A DNA stretch of 19,466 nt from an uncultured Lachnospiraceae bacterium (GTDB lineage: Bacteria > Bacillota > Clostridia > Lachnospirales > Lachnospiraceae): positions 17,253 through 36,718 of the forward strand of contig CAJTTI010000030.1 of NCBI GenBank assembly GCA_910579225.1, in the 5' to 3' direction. Below the pieces are notes generated by a model. That model was not told the origin of the DNA and did not search any database. It was given only the letters and a program-made list of their open reading frames with translations. The position numbers and the translations under genes were made by a program. This document shows positions 8,917 to 15,909 of this stretch, in pieces. Numbering within the stretch: position 1 is the first letter of the stretch; every line of letters starts with the position of its first letter.

Positions 8917-11900
8917 ATGAACATATCATGGACAGATGACCAGAAAAAGGTCATAGATACAAGGGAGCGGAACCTTCTGGTTTCCGCGGCTGCGGGCTCC
9001 GGTAAGACCGCAGTGCTGGTGGAACGGATTCTGACGATGATCACGGATGAGGCCCATCCGGTGGATGTGGACCGGCTGCTGATCACGACCTTTACGAAGG
9101 CAGCGGCCGGGGAGATGAAAGAACGGATTGGGAAGGCGCTTCAGAAGTGTCTGGAAAAGGATCCGGGGAATGCATGGCTCCAGAGGCAGGAGGCGCTGGT
9201 ATCCAGAGCACAGATCACTACAATTCATGGCTTTTGCCTCTATGTAATACGGAACTATTTTCATACTATTGGCCTGAATCCCAGCTTCCGCACTGCTGAC
9301 GAGGGCGAGATACGATTACTGAAGCAGGATACGGTGGAAGAGCTTCTGGAGGAGGCCCATAAGGAAGGCAAGCCGGAATTCATCCGCTTTGCGGAGAGCT
9401 ATGGAAGCGGGAATCGGGGAAAGGGTATCGCGGAACTGATTCTGAAGCTCTATGAATATGCAGTGGCCAGTCCACAGCCGGTCCGGTGGCTTATGTCCTG
9501 TGCGGCCATGTACGAACTGCCTGAGAACGCGTCCTGGAAGGATTTTACGGGAGCGGAGGCTATGCTTGCAGAGCTTCAGACAGTGGCAGGAGACTGTAGA
9601 AGGCAGATCCAAAGGGCGCTCGCCATCGCAGGCGCGCCTTTCGGTCCCCGGGCCTATGAAGAAGCACTGCATGGGGATATGGAACTTCTGGAGGAGCTGC
9701 AGGAATGCAGGAGTGTGGAAGAATATGAGGAACTGGTCAGAAATATCCGTTTTCAGCGGCTTCCCAGCCGTAATTCCAAAGCCATGGCAGATGTGGATGG
9801 TACACTGTGTGAGCAGGTTATGGAAATCCGAAGCGGCGTAAAAGAAGCTTTGAAGGGGCTGGTGAAGCAGTATTTTTCCCTGTCTGGCGAGACCGCCATG
9901 GAGCAGATGCGCGGGACTGCGGAGCATGTGCGGGTTTATACGGAGCTGGTGCTTCAATTCCTGGAGCGTCTGAATGAGAAGAAACGGAAGAAAAATATTC
10001 TTGACTTTACTGATCAGGAGCATCTGGCCCTGCAGATTCTGACCCGGGAGGAAGAGGGAGAGTTGGTTCCCTCGGAGGTAGCGGATCTTTTTGCAGATTA
10101 TTTTGCAGAGATTATGGTAGATGAATATCAGGACAGCAACCTGGTGCAGGAGGCGATCCTGAACAGCATCTGCGCCAGCCGCAAGGGGCGGGAAAACCGG
10201 TTCATGGTGGGAGATGTGAAGCAGAGCATCTACCGGTTCCGGCAGGCGGAGCCAGGGCTTTTTCTGGAGAAATATCGCCGGTACGAGGCGGGAGAGAAAG
10301 GAGTGCGCCTTGATCTGCATCAGAATTTCCGAAGTCGGGAGGAAGTGCTTGATTCAGTCAATGAGGTGTTCGGGCGGATCATGTGCCGGGAACTGGGCGG
10401 CATCGAGTATGATGAAGCGGCGGCTCTGAAGGCAGGCGCGGTGTATCCCGGGCAGGACGGGTTCCAGGCGGAGCTTTTGCTTCTGTCCCGGGAAGAATGG
10501 GAAGAGCTGCACAGGGAGTGCAGCTGGACGAAGCCGGAAGCAGAAGCTCATCTTATCGCGGCCAGGATTCGTCGGATGCTTCAGACGGAGCAGGTGACAG
10601 AGAACGGAGAACTGCGTCCGGCCCGGCCCGGGGATATGGTGATCCTTTTACGGACCATGTCAGGCTGGAGTGAGACTTTTGTAAGGGTACTGCAGGAAGA
10701 AGGAATCCCCGCCAGCGCTCAGTCCAGAGAAGGTTATTTTGAGACGTTGGAAGTGGAGACCATCCTTTCTTATCTGAGGACGCTTGACAATCCCACCCAG
10801 GATATTCCGCTGGCTGCAGCCATGCATGGGATGCTTGGGGGCTTTTCTTCGGAAGAGATGGCAGGGATCAAGGCGGCGTACCCGGATCATAGTTTTGCAA
10901 AAGCATGTGCAAGTTACAAAGAGGATGGGCCGGACGGGCAGCTTCGGGAGCGGCTGCAGGAATTCTACGTGCAGATTGACCGTTACCGGGAACTGGCGAC
11001 GTGTACGTCGATCCATGAGCTTTTGTGGCAGATTCTGACGGAGACCGGGTATCTGGATGAGGTCCGGGTCATGCCTGCAGGCCGGCAGCGGCTGGCCAAT
11101 GTGGAGATGCTTCTGCAGAAAGCCCAGGATTATGAAAAGATCAGTTACCATGGACTCTTTCATTTTATCCGGTATATTGAGAGATTGCAGAAATACAGCG
11201 TGGATTTTGGGGAGGCGGATATCTCCGGGCAAAGCGGAGAGGCAGTGCGGATCATGAGCACTCATCACAGTAAGGGCCTGGAATTTCCCATTGTCTTTGT
11301 GGCGGGTCTGGGAAAAAGCTTCAACAGGCAGGAGAGCCGGGACAAGGCTGTGCTTCACAGCCGGTACGGAATCGGACTGGACTATGTGGATCTGGAGCAG
11401 CGCATGCGCCGTCCCACGCTTTTGAAGCAGCTCATCCGCAGACAAAATCTCCTGGATGATCTGGGAGAGGAGCTGCGTATTCTGTACGTAGCCATGACCA
11501 GGGCAAAGGAAAAGCTGATTCTGACCGGCATGGCAAAGGAAAAGCTTCTTGGGGTAGAAGGGGCTTTTGGTGACGAAAAGCTTCTGTTTCTGCAGTTATC
11601 CGGTGCGGACAGCTGCCTGTCCTGGCTCCTGTCCGGAATGAACCAGGAGGGGAGCAGTATCCGAAAAGAGCAGGTCTCCATAGAAGAACTCATAAAGCAG
11701 GCGGTGGGCCGGCAGGTGAAGAAGGCGCTGACCAGGGACGAGATGGATGAGATCATCCTGTTCCGGGCAAGAGATGAGAAGCTCTATGAGCAGGTGGATC
11801 AGTGTCTGTCCTGGAGCTATGCATGGGATACCGGGAAGAAAACGAAGCAAAAATACAGTGTTACAGAGCTTAAAAAGCTTCGGTTGCAGGAAGAGTCGGA

Positions 11901-12486
11901 CAGCAGCGAGGAGCTGTATCCGGAGTCGGATATTGTCCCGCTGATTCCTCAGTTCGTGGAGAAGACGGAAGAGAAGGGCGGTGCTGCCAGAGGTACGATC
12001 TACCATACGATCATGGAATGTATGGACCTGGGGACCGCGCCGGAGCCCGCGCAGGTGGATGCGGAGCTTCAGAAGTTGTCAGCAGAGGGGAGGATCACAA
12101 AGGAAGACCTCCAGGTGGTAAGACCAACAGACTTTCAGACCTTTTTACAGACTCCGCTTGCCGAACGGATGCGAAGAGCAGGAGAGCGGGGAGAGCTGTT
12201 CCGGGAACAGCCCTTTGTCATCGGACTTCCGGGAAGTGAATTTCCGGATGCAGACCCGGAGGAAACCGTGCTGGTCCAGGGCATCATCGACGCATTTTTC
12301 TATGAAGACGGCGAAGCGGTGGTGGTGGACTATAAGACAGACCGGGTCAGCCGGGCAGAAGAGCTTGTCGAACGCTATCATGCCCAGCTGGAATATTATG
12401 ACCAGGCCCTTCGGATGCTGACCGGGAAAAAGGTGAAGGAGCGGCTTATCTATTCCTTTAAGCTTGGGAAGGTGATCGGGATGTAG
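8917..12486 (+). CDS. addA: ATP-dependent helicase/nuclease subunit A (AddA)
   Basis: AddA is the SF1A helicase motor plus second nuclease of the AddAB complex. The ATG at 8917 follows CGGGAGAA and gives 1189 residues (B. subtilis about 1232); the longer open frame from 8770 lies inside addB. Motifs in order: Walker A AAAGSGKT (24-31), Ia TTFTKAAAGEM, II DEYQDSN (about 402-408), III GDVKQSIYRFRQAE (about 431), IV LHQNFRS, V MSTHHSKGLEFPIV, VI LYVAMTRAKEKL. The C-terminal nuclease has GIIDAFF followed by DYKTD at D1138-K1140. All are intact. The gene ends only 18 bases from the convergent methyltransferase gene, with no terminator hairpin visible between them. Confidence 0.96.
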   Translation: MNISWTDDQKKVIDTRERNLLVSAAAGSGKTAVLVERILTMITDEAHPVDVDRLLITTFTKAAAGEMKERIGKALQKCLEKDPGNAWLQRQEALVSRAQITTIHGFCLYVIRNYFHTIGLNPSFRTADEGEIRLLKQDTVEELLEEAHKEGKPEFIRFAESYGSGNRGKGIAELILKLYEYAVASPQPVRWLMSCAAMYELPENASWKDFTGAEAMLAELQTVAGDCRRQIQRALAIAGAPFGPRAYEEALHGDMELLEELQECRSVEEYEELVRNIRFQRLPSRNSKAMADVDGTLCEQVMEIRSGVKEALKGLVKQYFSLSGETAMEQMRGTAEHVRVYTELVLQFLERLNEKKRKKNILDFTDQEHLALQILTREEEGELVPSEVADLFADYFAEIMVDEYQDSNLVQEAILNSICASRKGRENRFMVGDVKQSIYRFRQAEPGLFLEKYRRYEAGEKGVRLDLHQNFRSREEVLDSVNEVFGRIMCRELGGIEYDEAAALKAGAVYPGQDGFQAELLLLSREEWEELHRECSWTKPEAEAHLIAARIRRMLQTEQVTENGELRPARPGDMVILLRTMSGWSETFVRVLQEEGIPASAQSREGYFETLEVETILSYLRTLDNPTQDIPLAAAMHGMLGGFSSEEMAGIKAAYPDHSFAKACASYKEDGPDGQLRERLQEFYVQIDRYRELATCTSIHELLWQILTETGYLDEVRVMPAGRQRLANVEMLLQKAQDYEKISYHGLFHFIRYIERLQKYSVDFGEADISGQSGEAVRIMSTHHSKGLEFPIVFVAGLGKSFNRQESRDKAVLHSRYGIGLDYVDLEQRMRRPTLLKQLIRRQNLLDDLGEELRILYVAMTRAKEKLILTGMAKEKLLGVEGAFGDEKLLFLQLSGADSCLSWLLSGMNQEGSSIRKEQVSIEELIKQAVGRQVKKALTRDEMDEIILFRARDEKLYEQVDQCLSWSYAWDTGKKTKQKYSVTELKKLRLQEESDSSEELYPESDIVPLIPQFVEKTEEKGGAARGTIYHTIMECMDLGTAPEPAQVDAELQKLSAEGRITKEDLQVVRPTDFQTFLQTPLAERMRRAGERGELFREQPFVIGLPGSEFPDADPEETVLVQGIIDAFFYEDGEAVVVDYKTDRVSRAEELVERYHAQLEYYDQALRMLTGKKVKERLIYSFKLGKVIGM

Positions 12487-12504
12487 CTTGCAGCAATATG
12501 TTCT

Positions 12505-13707
12505 CTACAGCTCCCCGCACACCTGAAAGATATAAAATTTCAGATAATAGGACTGATCCGCTGCCCACAGGATCGGGTGATCGCAGGCCTGTGTGCGGAA
12601 CTCCACCTGGCGGAGTCTCTTATGTGCGCTCCTGGCCGCTTCTATCAGAGTCTTCCGGAACAGCTCAGGGTCCATGAAGTGGGAGCAGGAGCAGGTAGCG
12701 AGAAAGCCGCCGTCCCGAACCAGCCGCATGCCCCGGAGGTTGATTTCCCGGTAACCCCGGACTGCATTTTTGATGGAACTTCTGGATTTGGTGAAGGCGG
12801 GCGGGTCCAGGATGACTACGTCATAGGATTCTCCCTGCTGTTCCAGGCGGGGCAGCAGTTCGAACACATCGGCACACTGGAAAGTCACCCGGTCCTCCAC
12901 GCCGTTTAGCCGGGCGTTTTCCTCCGCCTGCAGACAGCCTGTTTCGGATGCGTCAACACCCAGGACGCTGACGGCGCCTGCGACAGCGGCGTTCAGGGCA
13001 AAGGACCCTGTATGGGTGAAGCAGTCCAGAACTTTTTTGCCTCTGCAAAGGCGCTGCAGGGCCAGACGGTTGTATTTCTGGTCCAGAAAGAAGCCGGTTT
13101 TCTGGCCGTCTTCCACATCCACCAGATAGCGGACACCGTTTTCCAAAATCTCTACTTTTGTGTCGAAAGGTTTTCCGATAAATCCTTTCAGACGTTCCAT
13201 TCCTTCCTGCTGGCGGACTTTGGCGTCGCTTCGTTCATAGATTCCGCGGATACAGATTCCGTCTTCGGCCAGTACGCGTTTCAGTATATCCAGAATCGTG
13301 GGTTTCAGCCTGTCGATCCCCAGAGCAAGAGACTCTACCACCAGCACATCGGAAAATTTATCCACCACCAGGCCAGGAAGAAAATCTGCTTCGCCGAAAA
13401 TGAGCCGGCAGCAGCCAGTATCGCATACGGACTTCCGGTAATTCCACGCGTCTCTTACCCGGCGTTCCAGAAATGCTTCATCAATGATGTGTTCTTTTTT
13501 GCGGGACATGAGACGTACCCGGATTTTCGAGTGCAAATTGATAAAACCATATCCCATAAAATATCCGTCAAAATCATGAACGGTCACCAGATCTCCATTT
13601 TCAAAAGTGCCTTTGACACTTTCAATTTCATTGTCATAGATCCACATGCCTCCTGCCTTGATGGTGCGGCCTTCGCCCTTTTTTAAAGTCACGGTTGTAT
13701 GATACAT
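12505..13707 (-). CDS. Class I SAM-dependent rRNA methyltransferase, RlmI-type (23S m5C)
   Basis: The 400-residue protein has the three-part plan of RlmI: a PUA-like N-terminal domain (about 2-68, with GGMWIYDNEI), an RRM-like middle region ending in the conserved DGQKTGFFLDQ block (200-210), and a Rossmann methyltransferase domain. The SAM-binding motif is VLDCFTHTGSFALN (226-239). DPPAFTKS (301-308) and TCSCSHF (338-344) form the catalytic motifs; a Cys in the latter is the likely nucleophile for cytosine C5 methylation. E. coli RlmI has about 396 residues and modifies C1962 of 23S rRNA; the exact target here is inferred. The start is an ATG 9 bases after AAGGAAG. It is transcribed toward addA and away from the spore-protein gene. 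Confidence 0.88.
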   Translation of the reverse strand: MYHTTVTLKKGEGRTIKAGGMWIYDNEIESVKGTFENGDLVTVHDFDGYFMGYGFINLHSKIRVRLMSRKKEHIIDEAFLERRVRDAWNYRKSVCDTGCCRLIFGEADFLPGLVVDKFSDVLVVESLALGIDRLKPTILDILKRVLAEDGICIRGIYERSDAKVRQQEGMERLKGFIGKPFDTKVEILENGVRYLVDVEDGQKTGFFLDQKYNRLALQRLCRGKKVLDCFTHTGSFALNAAVAGAVSVLGVDASETGCLQAEENARLNGVEDRVTFQCADVFELLPRLEQQGESYDVVILDPPAFTKSRSSIKNAVRGYREINLRGMRLVRDGGFLATCSCSHFMDPELFRKTLIEAARSAHKRLRQVEFRTQACDHPILWAADQSYYLKFYIFQVCGEL

Positions 13708-13742
13708 TCATTTATACTTCCTTTTCTCTGGTATTTAAGCCA

Positions 13743-13771
13743 AGTGTATCGGTTTTTTCTGGTAAAGTCAA
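13743..13771 (-). promoter_or_regulatory. Sigma-A-type promoter of the rRNA methyltransferase gene
   Basis: Read on -, TTGACT (13771-13766) is followed after exactly 17 bases by TACACT (13748-13743), 35 bases before the start codon at 13707. Both boxes are close to consensus. Confidence 0.6.
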
Positions 13772-13788
13772 GAAGGGGGAGACGAAAG

Positions 13789-13818
13789 GTATAAGGCGTA
13801 TAAAACCTGGTTATACTC
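13789..13818 (+). promoter_or_regulatory. Possible sigma-G (forespore) promoter of the SASP gene
   Basis: GTATA at 13789-13793 and TATACTC at 13812-13818 are separated by 18 bases. This fits the sigma-G pattern (GHATR, 17-18 bases, CATWHTA-like) except for the first and last base of the -10 box. The start codon is 25 bases downstream. The match is short, and the nature of the downstream gene is a large part of the argument. Confidence 0.4.
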
Positions 13819-13843
13819 CAGTTAAAAGAAAAGGAGTGAAAAA

Positions 13844-14044
13844 ATGGAAGATAAAAAAAATCTTGATTTTGAAAAGCTGGAACCTCATGACAGACTGAAA
13901 TATGAAATTGCAGAAGAGCTTGGGCTGCTGGATAAAGTACGGGAAGGCGGTTGGAAAGCGCTTTCTTCCAGGGAAACCGGGCGGATCGGAGGGATGATCA
14001 GCAGACGGAGAAAGGCCATGGAAAGAGAGAATAAAATTATGTAA
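13844..14044 (+). CDS. Small acid-soluble spore protein, alpha/beta-type (SspF-like)
   Basis: This 66-residue protein matches the alpha/beta-type SASP pattern, and most closely SspF: LKYEIAEELGLLDKV, then GGWKALSSRETGRIGGMI, then a basic tail with RRRK. These proteins coat and protect DNA in dormant spores. The KYEIAEELG block and the Arg-Glu-x-Gly followed by a GG(M)I turn are the diagnostic parts. The start is an ATG with AAGGAG seven bases upstream. The gene stands alone between divergent and convergent neighbours and has a sigma-G-like promoter, which fits forespore expression. No GPR protease site (a Glu-Phe/Ile-Ala-type cleavage region) can be assigned with certainty. Confidence 0.75.
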   Translation: MEDKKNLDFEKLEPHDRLKYEIAEELGLLDKVREGGWKALSSRETGRIGGMISRRRKAMERENKIM

Positions 14045-14063
14045 ATTCATGGAACGGCCGGCA

Positions 14064-14093
14064 GAACAAAAAGAGCTGCCCGTACAGGGCAGC
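14064..14093 (-). terminator. Rho-independent terminator of the HTH regulator gene
   Basis: GCTGCCC (14075-14081) and GGGCAGC (14087-14093) form a perfect 7-bp stem with a 5-base loop. Read on -, the hairpin is followed by TCTTTTTGTT, so it terminates the leftward gene that ends at 14107. There is no T-run in the + direction. Confidence 0.8.
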
Positions 14094-14106
14094 ATTGCCG
14101 TAAGCT

Positions 14107-14811
14107 TCAGATCAGTATCGGTTCCTGGTAATCTTTGCCCAGAATCTGTTTCTTTTTCTCCTGAAATTCCCAGAAATAATTTTCCCGGACGTCGGACCAG
14201 GCATGTGCTTTCTGATCATACACCTGGATATAACCGGATTTGCTTGGATGCTTCCGCACGGTGTTGGTCAGGTATTCACAACCGGTCATGGGGTTAATAT
14301 CTCCTTGAGGTTTTTGCCTCCGGAAGTTCTCCGGAATCTCAAAAGAAGGCTCTTCGGATTCGTCTGCAGAAGAAAGTTCAGGGATTTCGATGGGGGGTGA
14401 GAGTTCCTTTTCAGATATGGGAGATACATCAGGAACTTCGTCTGCTTCATTCAAAAAATCTGCAGAGTCTGTTTCTGAAAAACCTGTGTTGCCAGAGATA
14501 AGATTCTGGCAGAAAGGCAGCCCGCCCGGGGAAAGGAGCTGTGAGGCCGATTCGGAAGATACAGTCGGACTGTACTCGGGAAACGGGACGGCCACCACCG
14601 GATCAAGCTGTATGGATACCCGGCAGCCCAAAAGTGCTGCCAGTATACGCATGTCCTGCTCCGGAAAATTGTCCCGTTTCAGTCTCTGGGTCAGGTTCTG
14701 GCGGGACATTTTATTGCCGGTAGCGGATTCGTAACGGTCTGCCAGCTCTTGTATGGTCATATGGTTACGGTTTAGTAAGATCTTGATCTGTTCTCCAAAT
14801 GTAAGTTCCAT
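14107..14811 (-). CDS. Helix-turn-helix protein with long acidic linker and C-terminal domain
   Basis: The 234-residue protein begins with a helix-turn-helix domain (about 3-65: TFGEQIKILL, then MTIQELADRYESAT and SRQNLTQRLKRDNF), of the lambda-repressor-like fold. A low-complexity Ser/Pro/Glu-rich linker follows (about 75-165). A compact C-terminal part (about 175-234) has Gly-Cys-Glu-Tyr and Trp-rich blocks (YIQVYDQKAHAWSDVREN, YFWEFQEKKK). I do not recognise the C-terminal domain. The ATG at 14811 is preferred because GACGAGG lies six bases upstream; an in-frame TTG at 14826 would have no ribosome site. Base composition is that of the chromosome, not of the AT-rich element next to it. It is probably a DNA-binding regulator; target unknown. 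Confidence 0.7.
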   Translation of the reverse strand: MELTFGEQIKILLNRNHMTIQELADRYESATGNKMSRQNLTQRLKRDNFPEQDMRILAALLGCRVSIQLDPVVAVPFPEYSPTVSSESASQLLSPGGLPFCQNLISGNTGFSETDSADFLNEADEVPDVSPISEKELSPPIEIPELSSADESEEPSFEIPENFRRQKPQGDINPMTGCEYLTNTVRKHPSKSGYIQVYDQKAHAWSDVRENYFWEFQEKKKQILGKDYQEPILI

Positions 14812-14840
14812 AGAGTACCTCGTCAAATATTCTGGTTTTC

Positions 14841-14846
14841 ATTATA
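14841..14846 (-). promoter_or_regulatory. -10 box upstream of the HTH regulator gene
   Basis: Read on -, a perfect TATAAT lies 29 bases before the start codon at 14811. At normal spacing only a weak TTTTAT can serve as -35; the better TTGTCA (14862-14857) is just 10 bases away and may instead be part of an operator. Confidence 0.35.
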
Positions 14847-14989
14847 CTCCATGTTTTGACAAAATAAAACAGAAAAATATTTTAAAATGTAGTTTTGTAT
14901 ATAGTATTTAAATGAATTTTTATATAAGTTTTTGAATTATCCGCATAAACACTATACTTATAAGCAATTTCATAATTGCAAAAACATTC

Positions 14990-15011
14990 ATTTTACCACG
15001 AATTTACCACG
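14990..15011. repeat. Two tandem 11-bp repeats, candidate Int arm-binding (DR-2-like) sites
   Basis: ATTTTACCACG (14990-15000) is followed directly by AATTTACCACG (15001-15011); the copies differ at one base. On - they read CGTGGTAAA(A/T)T. From memory this closely resembles the DR-2 arm-type sites bound by the N-terminal domain of Tn916 integrase (core about GTAGTAAATTC). Their position at the end of a Tn916-type regulatory module supports that reading. Confidence 0.5.
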
Positions 15012-15045
15012 ATTGAATGAGCCTTGATATGACAATAAAACTGAT

Positions 15046-15081
15046 AAGGGAGATAGCACATGAAAGCTGTGTATCTCCCTT
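15046..15081. terminator. Hairpin after the HTH_16 gene, possible terminator
   Basis: AAGGGAGATA (15046-15055) and TATCTCCCTT (15072-15081) pair perfectly, and the stem continues with CACA/TGTG after a one-base bulge, leaving a 7-base loop. This is a very stable 14-bp stem just beyond the stop codon at 15098. The T-run on - is weak (ATCAGTTTTATT), so it may be a terminator or an RNA end structure rather than a classic intrinsic terminator. Confidence 0.5.
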
Positions 15082-15097
15082 TGTTCATGCTAAATGA

Positions 15098-15334
15098 CTA
15101 CTTTACTCTGATTTCAAACTTCAAGATAGCTTTCATCATTTCCGCATGGATTTCTCCTTTTAATTCTTCATCAACTTGCATAAGTAGAGCACCATTTGCG
15201 TGATAGCATGGTCGTAAGCATACTTTGGAGATATAAGCGTTATAAAAATCTAATATTTCTCTGATTGCCTTTTCATCTCCGCTGGTCGCTTTGCAAATGA
15301 GGTTATAAGAGGGATAACCATAATTTTTTTTCAT
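15098..15334 (-). CDS. Tn916 Orf8-like helix-turn-helix (HTH_16) protein
   Basis: The 78-residue protein has the pattern of the small conjugative-transposon HTH_16 family: YNLICKATSGDEKAIREIL, then a YISKVCLRPCY block, then a QVDEELKGEIHAEMMKAILKFE block. Tn916 orf8 is of the same size and occupies the same place, directly after the sigma-like orf7 gene; in Tn916 this pair lies upstream of xis and int. The start codon is only five bases after the sigma gene's stop, with the ribosome site GAAAGGAAA overlapping the end of that gene, so the two are probably translationally coupled. Role inferred: regulation of element excision or transfer. No xis or int follows it. Confidence 0.8.
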   Translation of the reverse strand: MKKNYGYPSYNLICKATSGDEKAIREILDFYNAYISKVCLRPCYHANGALLMQVDEELKGEIHAEMMKAILKFEIRVK

Positions 15335-15339
15335 TTGTT

Positions 15340-15759
15340 CTATTTCCTTTCGTTTAATAACTTCTGTAATTTCTTTAGTCCTCTATCCCGTCTGCTGTTA
15401 ATAGCAGAACGTGATACATGATACAATTCTGAAATTTCTCTGTCATTCATGCCTTGAAAGAAATGTAACAAGATAGCAGTACGCTGTTTTTCTGTCAATT
15501 CTTGTAAAGCTATACCCAGCTCTTCATTAGATACACGAATTGTAAAATTCAAAACTTGAAATGATGTAAAATCAAAAAAATATTCATCGTTTATGCCATG
15601 TTCAACACGTTTCATTTCAGACAATTCACAAAACAAAATTTCATGCCTAGAACGTCTTGCAATTTGTCTTCTGTGGCTTGATAATGTACCTTTTATCAAA
15701 ATCATCATCAAAGCATTAAACTGTAAACAAACAGCTTTCTCAAAAGAAGATGTTCCCAT
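15340..15759 (-). CDS. Sigma-70-family-like regulator, Tn916 Orf7-like
   Basis: The 139-residue protein has a clear sigma region-4 type HTH at its C-terminus (about 85-135): LQELTEKQRTAILLHFFQGM, then DREISELYHVSRSAINSRRDRGLKKL. The N-terminal half (FEKAVCLQFNALMM, then RHEILFCELSEMKRV) follows the layout of conjugative-transposon orf7 proteins, which lack a full region 2. I chose the ATG at 15759 because AAAGGGGGTGAG precedes it; the frame stays open to 15900 but that part would cover the upstream operator and terminator. It forms an operon with the HTH_16 gene. Its upstream region carries phased CCGTTT repeats, so expression is probably repressible. Confidence 0.82.
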   Translation of the reverse strand: MGTSSFEKAVCLQFNALMMILIKGTLSSHRRQIARRSRHEILFCELSEMKRVEHGINDEYFFDFTSFQVLNFTIRVSNEELGIALQELTEKQRTAILLHFFQGMNDREISELYHVSRSAINSRRDRGLKKLQKLLNERK

Positions 15760-15791
15760 AATCTCACCCCCTTTCCGCAAAAGCCTAAATA

Positions 15792-15830
15792 TATAAACGG
15801 AAAATATTAAATACCGTTTATACCGTTTTA
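15792..15830. promoter_or_regulatory. Operator-like repeat cluster upstream of the sigma-like gene
   Basis: TATAAACGG (15792-15800) and CCGTTTATA (15814-15822) form a perfect 9-bp inverted repeat with a 13-base spacer. A further direct copy, TACCGTTTTA (15821-15830), follows TACCGTTTA (15812-15820) with a 9-base period. The cluster lies 33-71 bases before the ATG at 15759, where a promoter would be expected. A cognate regulator cannot be named. Confidence 0.5.
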
Positions 15831-15859
15831 GAGGATATATAGAAAAGAGTGGTGCTATG

Positions 15860-15895
15860 AAAAAAGCCCGAACAAAACATATAGTTTGTACGGGC
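15860..15895 (-). terminator. Rho-independent terminator after the ABC exporter gene
   Basis: On -, GCCCG-T-ACAAA (15895-15885) pairs with TTTGT-T-CGGGC (15876-15866): an 11-position stem with one mismatch and an 8-base loop, followed by TTTTTT. It lies 15 bases after the exporter's stop codon and separates the exporter from the sigma operon. Confidence 0.85.
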
Positions 15896-15909
15896 AACAC
15901 ATTATTACA

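Larger units (their letters stand above)
14847..15097. other. Gene-free junction between chromosome and integrated element
   Basis: This stretch is strongly AT-rich and holds no convincing gene. From left to right it contains runs of A and T (14870-14935), an 8-bp palindrome CTTATAAG (14957-14964), an inverted repeat GCAATT/AATTGC with a 4-base loop (14964-14979), the tandem 11-bp repeats at 14990-15011 and a hairpin at 15046-15081. Chromosome-like composition lies to the left, and Tn916-type regulatory genes lie to the right. The exact crossover point cannot be fixed without an empty-site sequence. Confidence 0.5.

Noticed and set aside
12577..13686. Long + strand frames opposite the rRNA methyltransferase gene
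   Set aside because: They are antisense shadows; the - strand frame has the full set of methyltransferase motifs and a promoter.
15060..15203. A 47-codon + strand frame starting with ATG and preceded by AAGGGAG
   Set aside because: The purine run is one arm of the 15046-15081 hairpin, and most of the frame is antisense to the HTH_16 gene, which has clear family similarity. Its hydrophobic composition is typical of an antisense frame.
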